Origin: DAOVVL01 sp965603095
Lineage (GTDB): Bacteria; Pseudomonadota; Alphaproteobacteria; Rhodospirillales; Magnetovibrionaceae
Direction of reading: 5' to 3'
DNA length: 29,309 nt
Assembly (NCBI GenBank): GCA_965603095.1
Contig: CBFDBQ010000026.1
Span: 1 to 29,309, forward strand
In this document: in pieces, positions 16,406-24,942 of the stretch
Numbering within the stretch: position 1 is the stretch's first letter
Layout of the letters: each line of letters begins with the position of its first letter
Made by a program: the position numbers and the translations under genes
The notes under the pieces: generated by a model
The model's database searches: none
Seen by the model: the letters and a program-made list of their open reading frames with translations, nothing else
What the model was told of the DNA's origin: nothing

Positions 16406-17170
16406 TTATTGCATTGTATCGGAGCCGGGGACATCGCCGGGCCCGCTTTCGGGCAAGATGCCAAGACGGCGCGCAACTTCTTGGTAGGCTTCTTCTACGT
16501 CGCCCAGGTCACGACGAAAGCGGTCTTTATCCAGCTTTTCATCGGTGTTGATATCCCACAGGCGACAATTATCGGGGCTAATTTCGTCGGCCAAAACAAT
16601 TCGCATTTCATCGTCTTCATAAAGGCGACCAAATTCTAATTTGAAATCAACCAACCTAATGCCGATGCCAAGGAAAAGCCCGGTTAGGAAATCATTTGCC
16701 CTAAGCGACATGGACATAATTTCATCCATATCAGAAGGCGAGGCCCAGCCAAACGCGGTGATGTGTTCTTCGGATATCATCGGGTCATCTAATTCGTCGG
16801 ATTTATAATAATATTCGACGATGGAGCGGGGCAGGGGTGTGCCTTCGGGCATATCAAAACGCTTAGCCAGCGAGCCTGCAACAATATTTCTGATAACAAC
16901 TTCAACCGGAATAATTTCAACTTCGCGTACCAATTGTTCGCGCATGTTAAGGCGGCGAACAAAATGGGTTGGGATGGAAATCTCGCCCAGACGCATCATC
17001 AGATATTCGGAAATGCGGTTGTTTAAAACCCCCTTGCCGGTGATGGTGCCTTGCTTTTTGTTGTTGAAAGCGGTGGCGTCGTCTTTGAAGTATTGAACAA
17101 CGGTTCCCGGTTCCGGCCCTTCGAAAATCACCTTGGCCTTGCCTTCGTAAAGCTGTCTGCGTTTGGCCAT
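16406..17170 (-). CDS. purC: phosphoribosylaminoimidazole-succinocarboxamide synthase
   Basis: SAICAR synthetase joins aspartate to CAIR with ATP, a middle step of IMP synthesis. From ATG 17170 the protein is 254 residues, the usual length, and begins MAKRRQLYEGKAKVIFEGPE with the ATP-binding Lys-rich loop; the two signatures are visible as NNRISEYLMMRL/PVEVVIRNIVAGSLAKR and IRLVDFKLEFGR. I prefer 17170 to an upstream in-frame ATG at 17215 because GAAGGAG lies eight bases before it and the upstream addition does not match the family. It is the first gene of the purC-purS-purQ-purL string. A promoter candidate lies at 17229-17257. Confidence 0.96.
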   Translation of the reverse strand: MAKRRQLYEGKAKVIFEGPEPGTVVQYFKDDATAFNNKKQGTITGKGVLNNRISEYLMMRLGEISIPTHFVRRLNMREQLVREVEIIPVEVVIRNIVAGSLAKRFDMPEGTPLPRSIVEYYYKSDELDDPMISEEHITAFGWASPSDMDEIMSMSLRANDFLTGLFLGIGIRLVDFKLEFGRLYEDDEMRIVLADEISPDNCRLWDINTDEKLDKDRFRRDLGDVEEAYQEVARRLGILPESGPGDVPGSDTMQ

Positions 17171-17228
17171 AAAAGTGGCTCCTTCAGGGGTTCCGGCCCC
17201 CAATTTGGAGGTCATATTAAGAGGGCTT

Positions 17229-17257
17229 CATATAGCAGTTAGAAGAGCCCAAAACAA
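17229..17257 (-). promoter_or_regulatory. candidate promoter of the purC operon
   Basis: Read on the minus strand, TTGTTT (17257-17252) is followed after 17 bases by TATATG (17234-17229), a reasonable sigma70-like pair 59 bases ahead of the purC ATG. Between it and the start, a small hairpin with GGGG/CCCC arms (about 17190-17207) immediately precedes the ribosome site. No PurR-box or purine riboswitch is recognisable. Confidence 0.4.
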
Positions 17258-17296
17258 CGCCCCCATGAAGCAAAAAATGTTAACTAAATAAAGGCC

Positions 17297-18055
17297 TCAG
17301 CATATTGCCTGCCAGCCTACATTTTCCGGCCCATGGTTTGAAAAAAGCCAGCGCAAGGATGGCTCACCTGAGGCCCTATCGGGCCCAGCAAGGGCAATAA
17401 GCGATGTGGATCTGGTGCCGAATCCATCCATTTTTTCTGAATCTATGTTCATGGCGTCATGGGGGTTTTTGCTGGGGCTGTTAGCATTTGCCATAAGGTC
17501 TTGCCATTCGGCCCAATTGTCTTGTTCAGGCTCGGGCGGGCGAGATTTTTTAAAAAGCGGCAGATAATGGGCAATGCGTATAGAGCTTGTGTCGTTTAGG
17601 TCGTGGGCGGTTAACATGGAAACCCCGTCTGGAATGGGGTGGGCCACAACCGCTGTGGCGTCTTCTGCAAGGCTAAGCCAAAATGCATCGCGCGCATCTG
17701 CCACTACTAAATTAAATGGACGGTAGGCATTGGGGTTTATTTCCATCAGGGCGTCTTTGGCCACACTGGCTTCGGCGTGATCTAGGGCCTCTAGCACCAA
17801 TTCACCCCGGCTGCGTTTATTTGGGGCCGGGCCCAGTGTTCCCGGGCGGTTAAGCACGCCGGCCACAAGCCCGTAATCATTAACCCCCAGCCAGCTTCCG
17901 CCAGCACTTTCATCCAGCCCGGCTATGGTTTCCGGGCGTTCTGGCCAATGCTTGGCAGGTCCTTTCCACGGCCTATCCACCATTTCATCGCGGTTGGCGG
18001 CCAATATCAGAGGCCATTTATGGCCGGGGCGTCTTAGTATGACCGTGGTGCACAT
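17297..18055 (-). CDS. NRDE (TANGO2-like) family protein
   Basis: A 252-residue protein of the NRDE/TANGO2 family, named for the motif seen at residues 21-24 (AANRDE). The N-terminus MCTTVILRRP has Cys2, which after removal of Met would be an N-terminal nucleophile-like residue typical of the Ntn-hydrolase fold proposed for the family. Other hallmarks are GGSWLGVNDYGLVAGVLNR (about 51-69) and the late TRSTSLIAL. Its biochemical role in bacteria is not settled; eukaryotic TANGO2 has been tied to lipid or heme handling. The ATG at 18055 has an AAGGAA ribosome site. It sits between the zeta-subunit gene (opposite strand) and purC (same strand, with an 80-base gap after its stop and its own promoter). 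Confidence 0.85.
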   Translation of the reverse strand: MCTTVILRRPGHKWPLILAANRDEMVDRPWKGPAKHWPERPETIAGLDESAGGSWLGVNDYGLVAGVLNRPGTLGPAPNKRSRGELVLEALDHAEASVAKDALMEINPNAYRPFNLVVADARDAFWLSLAEDATAVVAHPIPDGVSMLTAHDLNDTSSIRIAHYLPLFKKSRPPEPEQDNWAEWQDLMANANSPSKNPHDAMNIDSEKMDGFGTRSTSLIALAGPDRASGEPSLRWLFSNHGPENVGWQAIC

Positions 18056-18210
18056 ATAGTTTCCTTGGGGTATTCCTTTTAAAATATTATTTAAAGATAA
18101 CCCTTTTATTAGGCGTCTGGGGATGGCAATTTCACCTAGCCCATGAGAAAATGGGTAAAATAATAATTATAACTAAAACCACAACCAAGACCTGAGGATC
18201 AACCACAGAT

Positions 18211-18576
18211 ATGGCCGATACATTTAACGAACGCGAAAAAGGTTTCGAAGCAAAACAGAAACTTGATGACGAGCTGCAATTCAAGGCCCAGTCACGCCGT
18301 AACAAGCTGGTTGGTCTGTGGGCCGCTGAAAAACTGGGCATAACCGCTGCCGATGCCGATGCATACGCCAAAACCGTGGTAATGGCCGACCTTGAAGAAC
18401 CTGGTGACGAAGACGTTATCCGCAAGATTGTAGCAGATTTTTCTGAACGCAGTATTGCCATTGATGAAAATGATATTCGCGCTGAGTTGGACAAGCAAAT
18501 GCAGGTAGCGGTTGAACAGGTATCAGGCGATTACCCAAACCCGCTTGGCGATGATCACGAAAAAGTCGGCGATTAA
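18211..18576 (+). CDS. F1-ATPase inhibitor zeta subunit family (DUF1476)
   Basis: A 121-residue, helical, highly charged protein of the DUF1476 family, whose founding member in Paracoccus is the zeta subunit that binds F1 and blocks ATP hydrolysis. Family features seen: N-terminal FNEREKGFEAKQKLDDEL (the inhibitory helix), KLVGLWAAEKLGI, and the C-terminal ERSIAIDENDIRAELDKQM. No signal peptide or membrane segment. A GAGGA precedes the ATG by 12 bases, longer than ideal. It is found near purB/purC in many alphaproteobacteria, as here. The broken histidine kinase follows in the same frame and strand with only six bases between its stop and the first possible kinase start. Confidence 0.9.
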   Translation: MADTFNEREKGFEAKQKLDDELQFKAQSRRNKLVGLWAAEKLGITAADADAYAKTVVMADLEEPGDEDVIRKIVADFSERSIAIDENDIRAELDKQMQVAVEQVSGDYPNPLGDDHEKVGD

Positions 18577-18582
18577 GCGAAA

Positions 18583-18792
18583 TTGGGGTTGGTAAATAAA
18601 AATCAATTTCCAGCAGGCGCGGGCGCGTCTATTCTGCACGAGAAAAATGACCAGCTAAGCAAAAGAATTCCCACAAATCTTATAGCCAACTCAATTTGTG
18701 TATTGGCGTTTATATACATACTTAGAGATAACATCCCGCCATTTAAATTATTTGGCTGGGCAATATTTTCGTAAATTGTAAATTTTTCAGGA
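18583..18792 (+). pseudogene. 5' part of the histidine kinase, cut off by in-frame TAA
   Basis: From a TTG at 18583 the kinase frame reads 63 codons before TAA at 18772-18774 and then continues into the kinase without a shift. The segment has a basic QLSKRIPTN before a first TM helix (ANSICVLAFIYIL), a short loop, and half of a second helix (FKLFGWAIFS, stop, IVNFSGLLLVLWW). The pattern matches the start of multi-TM sensor domains found on kinases and diguanylate cyclases, so the stop falls inside TM helix 2. No ATG or GTG exists in the frame upstream; only TTG codons at 18583 and 18589 without ribosome sites, hinting at further decay or an unusual start. Confidence 0.6.
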
Positions 18793-19890
18793 TTGCTTCT
18801 TGTTTTGTGGTGGCGCAAACGTGGAAGCAAAGATATGCAGCGCATCTGGCTGGTTGCCATAACCACCTATGTAATTTTTGATGCTGTGGTTTGGGGATAT
18901 TCAGCCTGGAACTTTTTTCTGGCTGATGATCTTTTGCTTATTTTGTTTTTATCGGCTGCTATTATTGGCATTGCTTCTGGTGGGCAATCGGCACTGCAAA
19001 GCCATCTTGCTGCGGCAGTGCCATTTACTTTTATTTCCCTAGCCCCATTAGCTGCCAGATTTCTTTCATCTGAAAATGAAACCATGTTTATTATGGGGTT
19101 GATGACCATTGTTTTATTTTTGGTGCAGCTATCCATCATTTTTAGGGCAAATAAAAATTCACAAAAAATATGGCATTTGCGAAGTGAAGTTGAATTTGCC
19201 AATCAGGCAAAATCAAACTTTCTTGCAAATATGAGCCACGAACTTAGAACACCGCTTAATGCCATTATCGGTTTTTCCGATAGTGTGCGTTCAGGGATTT
19301 TATCGAAGGAAAAAAATCAAGAATATTTGGGAGATATAAAAGATTCTGGCGAGCATCTGCTGAAATTGATTAATGATATTCTTGATATCTCTGCCATTGA
19401 AGCGGGAAAAATGAATCTATCCGAAGACGAGGTAGATATTGAAGATTTATCCCGCTCGGTTTACCGGGTATTGCATTTATTGGCAGATACCTTTGGAGTG
19501 GAATTAAGTATTGATTACAAAGGCCCCACCAGCCCGATTATTATTGACGAACGTCGCATGAAGCAGGTTTTGATGAACCTGCTTTCCAACGCAATAAAGT
19601 TCACCCCCCGTGGGGGCGGGGTGTCTTTGAGCGTAGCCGTTAATGTTGATAATAAATTGCTTATCCGTGTCAGCGACAATGGCATCGGCATGGATGAAGA
19701 AGGTATAAAATCTGCACTAACTATGTTTGGGCAAGTTGCCAACACATTTTCTAGGTCGCGTCACGGAACTGGCCTTGGCTTTCCGCTTTCAAATGAACTT
19801 GTCGAACTTATGGGCGGAACATTAAGCCTTGAAAGCACCCTCGGTGCCGGAACAACGGTTGAATTTATGGTTCCCTTAAAATATGCATAG
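18793..19890 (+). CDS. membrane-bound sensor histidine kinase, N-terminally truncated
   Basis: After the in-frame TAA the frame stays open for 365 codons from a TTG. TM helices follow at about 17-33, 45-62, 71-92 and 97-117, then the kinase core: H-box ANMSHELRTPLNAIIGFSD with phospho-acceptor His149, N-box QVLMNLLSNAIKFTP, G1 VSDNGIGMDEEG and G2 GTGLGFPLSNELVELMGG. All catalytic motifs are intact. If expressed, initiation is more likely at ATG 18835 (residue 15), which has GGAAG seven bases upstream. There is no receiver domain and no adjacent response regulator. The N-terminal first TM helix and half of the second are missing, so topology may be disturbed. It interrupts the purB-purC neighbourhood and converges with purB. 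Confidence 0.8.
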   Translation: MLLVLWWRKRGSKDMQRIWLVAITTYVIFDAVVWGYSAWNFFLADDLLLILFLSAAIIGIASGGQSALQSHLAAAVPFTFISLAPLAARFLSSENETMFIMGLMTIVLFLVQLSIIFRANKNSQKIWHLRSEVEFANQAKSNFLANMSHELRTPLNAIIGFSDSVRSGILSKEKNQEYLGDIKDSGEHLLKLINDILDISAIEAGKMNLSEDEVDIEDLSRSVYRVLHLLADTFGVELSIDYKGPTSPIIIDERRMKQVLMNLLSNAIKFTPRGGGVSLSVAVNVDNKLLIRVSDNGIGMDEEGIKSALTMFGQVANTFSRSRHGTGLGFPLSNELVELMGGTLSLESTLGAGTTVEFMVPLKYA

Positions 19891-19904
19891 CAATAAGCAA
19901 TATG

Positions 19905-19920
19905 TAGGCAATAAAGCCTA
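19905..19920 (-). terminator. weak hairpin at the purB 3' end
   Basis: TAGGC/GCCTA arms (19905-19909 and 19916-19920) with a 6-base loop overlap the purB stop, between convergent kinase and purB. The stem is only five pairs and no T-run follows on either strand, so terminator function is doubtful. Confidence 0.25.
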
Positions 19921-21306
19921 GCCAAACACTCGTTTGAAAATAGCATCGACCCGTTTGGTGTGATAGCTGATGGAATCTTCGCTCAGCAGTTTTTCCAACG
20001 CACTAACATCCAATAATTTCTTTAATTTATCATCGTGGGATAAGAAAAAGAACAAACGGTTGTCGTGTTTGGCGGCATCGATTTCAACCACATCCAGTTG
20101 GGCGGTCACATCGGGGTTGTCGGGGTCGATGCCGAAACTTTTCCATACCCGCATGGCGCTACGCTGAACAATTTTATATGCGTCTTCGCGTGATACATCG
20201 TTTTGGGTTAAAAATAATAAAACCCGTTGGGCATCGTGAATGCCGCCAAAATTATTTAGCTGATCCATCATATTTTCTGGATAAACCACCAGCTTTTCAA
20301 TTACGCTTTTTAATCGTTTTAATGCGAAATCAAGGGTAATGGTGCTGTCGGGGCCAATCATACGTTCCACAGATGAATGCGAAATATCGCGTTCATGCCA
20401 TAGCGCAACATTTTCCAATGCCGGAACCACAGCCATCCGCACAATCCGCGCTAGCCCGGTTAGGTTTTCGGTCAATATGGGGTTGCGTTTGTGTGGCATT
20501 GCGCTGGAGCCTTTTTGCCCGGGGGCAAAGTATTCCTGTGCTTCACGAACCTCGGTCCGTTGCAGATGCCTAATTTCGGTTGCAACGTTTTCAACGCTAG
20601 ATGCAATTACGCCCAAGGTGGCAAAATAATGGGCGTGACGGTCACGCGGAATTACTTGGGTTGAAACCGGTTCGGGCGTAAGACCCAATTTTTTTGCAAC
20701 GTGTTCTTCGACGCCCGGGTCAATGTTGGCAAATGTTCCAACCGCACCTGATATGGCGCAGGTGGCAATGTCTTTTCTTACCGCGATTAGACGTTCACGG
20801 TTGCGCTGGAACTCGGCATAAAAGCGCGCCATCTTAAGTCCGAACGTGGTCGGTTCGGCATGGATACCATGACTGCGACCAATGGTCGGCATCATTTTGG
20901 TTTCCATGGCTCGGGTTTTAAGTGCGCCCAACAAATCATCAATATCAGCTAGCAATAAATCAGCCGCTTGCATCATTTGTACCGAAAGGCAGGTATCTAA
21001 TACATCAGATGATGTCATGCCCTGATGAATAAAACGGGCTTCATCGCCAACGTGTTCGGCAAGTTCGGTCAAAAATGCAATAACATCGTGCTTGGTTTCA
21101 AGCTCAATCTCATCAATTCGGGCAATGCGCTCAGGGGTGTATTCTTTGGCCCCTTTATCCCATACCGCCTTGGCCGCATCCTTGGGTATAACCCCCAGAT
21201 CCGCCAGTGCATCACAGGCGTGGGCTTCAATTTCAAACCATATTCTAAGTTTATTGGCCGGCTCCCAAATATTGACCATATCGGGGCGGGAATAACGCGG
21301 AATCAT
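19918..21306 (-). CDS. purB: adenylosuccinate lyase
   Basis: Acts twice in purine synthesis: SAICAR to AICAR plus fumarate, and adenylosuccinate to AMP plus fumarate. The 462-residue protein starts MIPRYSRPDMVNIWEP as is typical for the family and carries the fumarase/aspartase signature GSSAMPHKRNP (near 264-274) with the catalytic flexible loop, TSSDVLDT (substrate His region SxxHGIHAEPTTFG near 143-156) and the C-terminal helical domain. ATG at 21306 lacks a strong ribosome site. It lies 2.7 kb upstream of purC on the same strand, separated by the kinase, zeta subunit and NRDE genes. Slightly longer than the Bacillus enzyme but normal for alphaproteobacteria. Confidence 0.96.
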   Translation of the reverse strand: MIPRYSRPDMVNIWEPANKLRIWFEIEAHACDALADLGVIPKDAAKAVWDKGAKEYTPERIARIDEIELETKHDVIAFLTELAEHVGDEARFIHQGMTSSDVLDTCLSVQMMQAADLLLADIDDLLGALKTRAMETKMMPTIGRSHGIHAEPTTFGLKMARFYAEFQRNRERLIAVRKDIATCAISGAVGTFANIDPGVEEHVAKKLGLTPEPVSTQVIPRDRHAHYFATLGVIASSVENVATEIRHLQRTEVREAQEYFAPGQKGSSAMPHKRNPILTENLTGLARIVRMAVVPALENVALWHERDISHSSVERMIGPDSTITLDFALKRLKSVIEKLVVYPENMMDQLNNFGGIHDAQRVLLFLTQNDVSREDAYKIVQRSAMRVWKSFGIDPDNPDVTAQLDVVEIDAAKHDNRLFFFLSHDDKLKKLLDVSALEKLLSEDSISYHTKRVDAIFKRVFG

Positions 21307-21389
21307 TAAATATTTCTCCGGTGAGTTGATGTGCGAGTTCTATACAGGTTTTTCAGAGCTACGACCAGCATCACAAGGTACTTTTTGCC

Positions 21390-22643
21390 TTAAAGCTTAA
21401 CCGTTTTTCCGCCTTTTTGATAGGCGACGTACCAGACAAGGGCTGAAAGTTGAAGCACCATCAGAGCCGCAAAAGCCCAGGCATACCCATGGGGGTTGTA
21501 GCCCCCATTTGTGCCTACGGGCCAAAGGTCGATAATAACCCCGGTGGCCCATTGCCCGGCAAAGGCCATTACAAAAGCCAATAGGTTAATTCCGGTATTA
21601 ACCCGTCCGGCTAGGTGATGGGGAAACGATTGCGATAGTGCGGCGTAGGCAATAATGCCGCTGGTGCCAAAAAACCCAAATGCCATCCATATGCCAACTG
21701 CCCATTCAATTGGTTGCGCCACCAGCACCGCCTGTACGATGGCGAACGATACCATTCCAAACATGCTAACCGACATTGGACGAACGCCATAAATCTTGCT
21801 CAGGCGTTCGGATAAAATCCCCCAAAAGAAAAATCCAAAAATCATCGAACACGCTATTAAAAATAAACTAAACGCAACATCATCTCGCGCCATGCCAGCC
21901 ACATCGCGTAGCCATGGCCCCGACCATAAAGATTGGGTCGCAAGAAACGCTGCTTGGCTCATTACGGTTATGGGCGCGACCCGCCAAAAAAGCGGGCTAG
22001 AAAAAACCAACCCCACACCTTTTATTGCGTCCTTCAGGGTGGCGTTGCCTTCTTTGTGTTTGCCGTCGGGGACGATGAAAAAAATCATTAGCGCTACTGC
22101 AAAAGTTGCTGCCGCCAATAGCCAAAAAACCCCGCGCCAGTCGGTCATGGTTAAAAGCATTTCAACTGGCTGGGTTGCGGCTAACGCCCCTAGACCACCG
22201 GCCATTAATTGAAAACCATTTACCAGTGGCAGTTTTTCTTTGGGAAACCACATGACGTATGCCTTGAACGATGCCATCAGGCAGGCCGATACCCCAAACC
22301 CGATAAGCCCGCGGGCAATTATTAACCCCGGTATATTTTCGGCCATTGCAAAAAATGCCGCGCCAAGGGATGCAAATAGTAAAAGCACCGCTTCAACCCG
22401 GCGCGGGCCATAATGGTCAAGCAATATTCCCAGCGGTAATTGAAATGCGGCAAAACTTAAAAAATATGCACTGGTTAAAAGCCCCAATGCATTTGCATTA
22501 AGGCCAAGGTCAAGCACCAGATCAGGTGCTATTACCGCATTGACCGTGCGATAGGTATAAGAAAGAAAATACCCCAACGCGAACGGGGTAAAAACCCTAA
22601 GCACAATTATGGGCGAAAGTGTGGGCGTAGCGGGGGAGGTCAA
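21390..22643 (-). CDS. major facilitator superfamily transporter
   Basis: A 417-residue inner-membrane protein with about 12 hydrophobic helices in two bundles of six. Between TM2 and TM3 is the MFS motif A variant LGILLDHYGPRRVEAVLLL, and a weaker copy (ILSERLSKIYGVRPM) in the second half. N-terminus cytoplasmic and short. The closest style is the nitrate/oxalate-formate or hexuronate-type anion transporters, but I cannot assign a substrate. The start is TTG at 22643, five bases after the radC stop; no nearby ATG fits, and an AAGGG lies about 13 bases before it. It is the last gene of the methyltransferase-sfsA-map-radC run and probably co-transcribed with radC. Confidence 0.85.
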   Translation of the reverse strand: MTSPATPTLSPIIVLRVFTPFALGYFLSYTYRTVNAVIAPDLVLDLGLNANALGLLTSAYFLSFAAFQLPLGILLDHYGPRRVEAVLLLFASLGAAFFAMAENIPGLIIARGLIGFGVSACLMASFKAYVMWFPKEKLPLVNGFQLMAGGLGALAATQPVEMLLTMTDWRGVFWLLAAATFAVALMIFFIVPDGKHKEGNATLKDAIKGVGLVFSSPLFWRVAPITVMSQAAFLATQSLWSGPWLRDVAGMARDDVAFSLFLIACSMIFGFFFWGILSERLSKIYGVRPMSVSMFGMVSFAIVQAVLVAQPIEWAVGIWMAFGFFGTSGIIAYAALSQSFPHHLAGRVNTGINLLAFVMAFAGQWATGVIIDLWPVGTNGGYNPHGYAWAFAALMVLQLSALVWYVAYQKGGKTVKL

Positions 22644-22648
22644 TTTTT

Positions 22649-23344
22649 TTACAACAACCCTTCGCTTTTGAATGAGGTATGGCCATGGGCGGAAACTATT
22701 ACGTGGTCGTGTAATTGAATGCCTAGCTTGTGCCCGGCATCTTGAATTTCCATGGTCATATCAATATCCGGTTTTGATGGGGTGGTGTCGCCGCTGGGGT
22801 GGTTGTGAACCATTATTAATGCGCTGGCCCCTAGGTCGAGCGCACGTTTTATGACTTCGCGCGGGTAAACCGGGGTGTGGTCAACGGTTCCGGTTTGTTG
22901 CAATTCATCTGCAATCAGCACATTTTTGCGGTTGAGAAACAAAATACGAAATTGTTCAACCTTTTCTCCGCCCATGGCGGCACGACAGTAATCAAGCAAT
23001 GCTTGCCAGTTATCCAACACCGGCTTGTCCATGATTTCTTGGCCCAGCATGCGGATGGAGGTTTCGCGCACAACTTTTAAATTAATGGCGGCAACTTCGC
23101 CCATTCCATCAACGCTGGAAATCTCGCTGGTGGTGGCATCTAAAATACCGGCCAACGAGCCAAATTTTTTGATTAATGCTTTAGCTATTGGTTTTACATC
23201 ACGCCTAGGCATGGAATTAAACAACAATAATTCAACCAATTCATAATCGGGCAGGGAGTGCGGCCCGCTTTTTATGAAACGTTCACGCAAACGGGCACGA
23301 TGTCCGGCGTAATGCGGTGGTTCTTTTTTATCGCCTGATCCCAT
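22649..23344 (-). CDS. radC: RadC family protein (JAB domain)
   Basis: A 231-residue RadC/UPF0758 protein. The N-terminal helix-hairpin-helix region (about 30-75, FGSLAGILDATTSEISSVDGM) is followed by the JAB metalloprotease-like domain with HNHPSGDTTPSKPDIDMT (from about 179), which holds the His-x-His-Pro and Asp zinc ligands of the JAMM motif. Once thought a DNA repair factor, its true role is unclear; it has been linked to recombination and transformation. It lies 29 bases after map and 5 bases before the MFS gene, on the same strand. The sfsA-map-radC order is conserved in alphaproteobacteria. Confidence 0.93.
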   Translation of the reverse strand: MGSGDKKEPPHYAGHRARLRERFIKSGPHSLPDYELVELLLFNSMPRRDVKPIAKALIKKFGSLAGILDATTSEISSVDGMGEVAAINLKVVRETSIRMLGQEIMDKPVLDNWQALLDYCRAAMGGEKVEQFRILFLNRKNVLIADELQQTGTVDHTPVYPREVIKRALDLGASALIMVHNHPSGDTTPSKPDIDMTMEIQDAGHKLGIQLHDHVIVSAHGHTSFKSEGLL

Positions 23345-23373
23345 AATGGCCCTATATTTTTTCGCTCGGTTTT

Positions 23374-24168
23374 TTATAAATTGTATGGGGGTTTATCTAG
23401 CCCGGTGGGTGATTTAGTGAAAACTTCAAAACCATCTTTGGTAACGGCAATGGAATGTTCAAATTGCGCCGATAGGGTTTTGTCGCGGGTAACTGCGGTC
23501 CAACCATCTTGTAATATTTTTATATCGTATTTGCCAAAGTTAATCATAGGCTCGATGGTAAAAAACATTCCTTCTTTTAATTCCACCCCTTCACCGGGCT
23601 TGCCGAAATGCATGATGTTGGGTGCATCATGAAAGACCCGACCCAATCCGTGGCCACAAAAATCGCGCACCACCGAATAGCCGTGGCTTTCGGCATATTG
23701 TTGAATGGCATGACCGATATCGCCGGTGGTGGCACCGGGCTTGACCACGTTAATGCCTTTCCACATTGCATCAAAGGTAACGTCAATAAGCTTGCGCGCT
23801 TTCACACCAGCCTTGCCCACGGTAAACATGCGCGAAGTATCGCCAAACCAACCATCAAGGGTAACGGTAACGTCGATATTTACAACGTCGCCATCCATTA
23901 ATTTTTTATCACCGGGAATACCGTGACAAACAACATGGTTGATGGATGTGCAAATGGATTTTGGATAACCGCGATAATTTAATGGTGATGGAATTGCGCC
24001 ATTGTCAATAATAAATTTATGGCAAATTCGGTCTAACTCATCGGTGCTGACACCGGGAACCACATGGGGCGCTATCATATCTAGCGTTTCGGCGGCCAGT
24101 TTCCCGGCTTTGCGCATGCTTTCAAAATCATCGCTTGAGTGAATTACTATTCTTTTTGCTTCGTGCAT
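23374..24168 (-). CDS. map: type I methionine aminopeptidase
   Basis: Removes the initiator Met from nascent proteins with small second residues. The 264 residues lack an N-terminal extension, so it is type Ia. The pita-bread fold ligands are visible: His of VVCHGIPGD, Asp in VVNIDVTV, Asp in FGDTSRMF, His in CGHGLGR, Glu in FTIEPM and Glu in AQFEHSIAV, a complete dimetal site. The ATG at 24168 begins MHEAKRIVIHSSDDFESM. It lies 63 bases after sfsA and 29 before radC. Essential in bacteria with a single copy; whether there is another copy cannot be seen here. Confidence 0.96.
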   Translation of the reverse strand: MHEAKRIVIHSSDDFESMRKAGKLAAETLDMIAPHVVPGVSTDELDRICHKFIIDNGAIPSPLNYRGYPKSICTSINHVVCHGIPGDKKLMDGDVVNIDVTVTLDGWFGDTSRMFTVGKAGVKARKLIDVTFDAMWKGINVVKPGATTGDIGHAIQQYAESHGYSVVRDFCGHGLGRVFHDAPNIMHFGKPGEGVELKEGMFFTIEPMINFGKYDIKILQDGWTAVTRDKTLSAQFEHSIAVTKDGFEVFTKSPTGLDKPPYNL

Positions 24169-24231
24169 TTGTCATCAACTTTTTAAATTATTACTTTGGA
24201 TGCTAGAATATAGGTGTTTTTTTCAAAATCA

Positions 24232-24942
24232 CTAGGTTTTGATAGCACATGGCCCAGAAATGCTTATTTCCAAGGGGGTTATATCACAGCCATAGGCCAC
24301 AACCTCAACCCCGGCTTGGGTAGCCTTGGCAAATTCGGCTGAATAGGTTGGGTCAATATCGGGTGCCAAGGCAAAGCTTTTAGCGTCATTTCGTTGCACC
24401 AAATAAAACATTACCGCCCGATGTCCGCCCCGCACCATATTGGCAAGCTCGACCAAGTGTTTGGCACCGCGGGCCGTTACCGAGTCTGGAAATTCAGCAG
24501 GTGCTTTTTTAGCCAGATCACGTTTCATGGTTACGTTTTTAACCTCGACATAACAATCTGGCTTATCATCTGCTTGCAGAAAAATATCGATGCGTGAATT
24601 TTCGCCGTATTTAACTTCACGTTTTATATTTTCATAACCAGTTAACTCGGCAATTTCACCGGCGGCGATTGCATCAGCAACAATGCGGTTGGGATGTTGG
24701 GTGTTTATGCCGACTAGTGCATCATTTATTTCAATAATTTCCCAGGTAAATTTAAGTTTTCGTTTGGGGTTATCATTGGGCGTAAGCCACACCTTTGAAC
24801 CGGGAACGTTTAACGAAAGCATGGAGCCTGAATTAGCACAGTGTGCGGTAACAATCGAACCATCGTCCAATTCAACATCGGCCATGAAACGCTTGTAACG
24901 TTTAATCAGTTTTCCAGAAATTAATGGTGTTTCAAACTTCAT
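24232..24942 (-). CDS. sfsA: SfsA family DNA/RNA nuclease-like protein
   Basis: A 236-residue SfsA (sugar fermentation stimulation A) homologue. The N-terminal OB-like part (GKLIKRYKRFMADVELDDGS, with HCANSGSM) and a C-terminal PD-(D/E)xK-like core (YGENSRIDIFLQ and CYVEVKNVTM, with Asp, Glu and Lys placed as in this nuclease fold) are present. In E. coli the name comes from a maltose fermentation effect; the family has DNA-binding and nuclease features, with unclear cell role. Its ATG overlaps the methyltransferase stop by four bases (ATGA), a sign of translational coupling. It is followed by map. Confidence 0.94.
   Translation of the reverse strand: MKFETPLISGKLIKRYKRFMADVELDDGSIVTAHCANSGSMLSLNVPGSKVWLTPNDNPKRKLKFTWEIIEINDALVGINTQHPNRIVADAIAAGEIAELTGYENIKREVKYGENSRIDIFLQADDKPDCYVEVKNVTMKRDLAKKAPAEFPDSVTARGAKHLVELANMVRGGHRAVMFYLVQRNDAKSFALAPDIDPTYSAEFAKATQAGVEVVAYGCDITPLEISISGPCAIKT

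Noticed and set aside
17171..17215. Upstream start of purC at 17215
   Set aside because: ATG 17170 has GAAGGAG at ideal spacing and gives the standard N-terminus and length.
11790..18774. Use of an alternative genetic code or stop-codon recoding
   Set aside because: TAA and TAG both end many intact genes here at the expected family lengths, so global reassignment does not fit.
18603..18866. Antisense ORF of 87 codons opposite the split kinase 5' end
   Set aside because: The plus frame shows clear transmembrane sensor features in register with the kinase; the antisense reading has no recognisable content.
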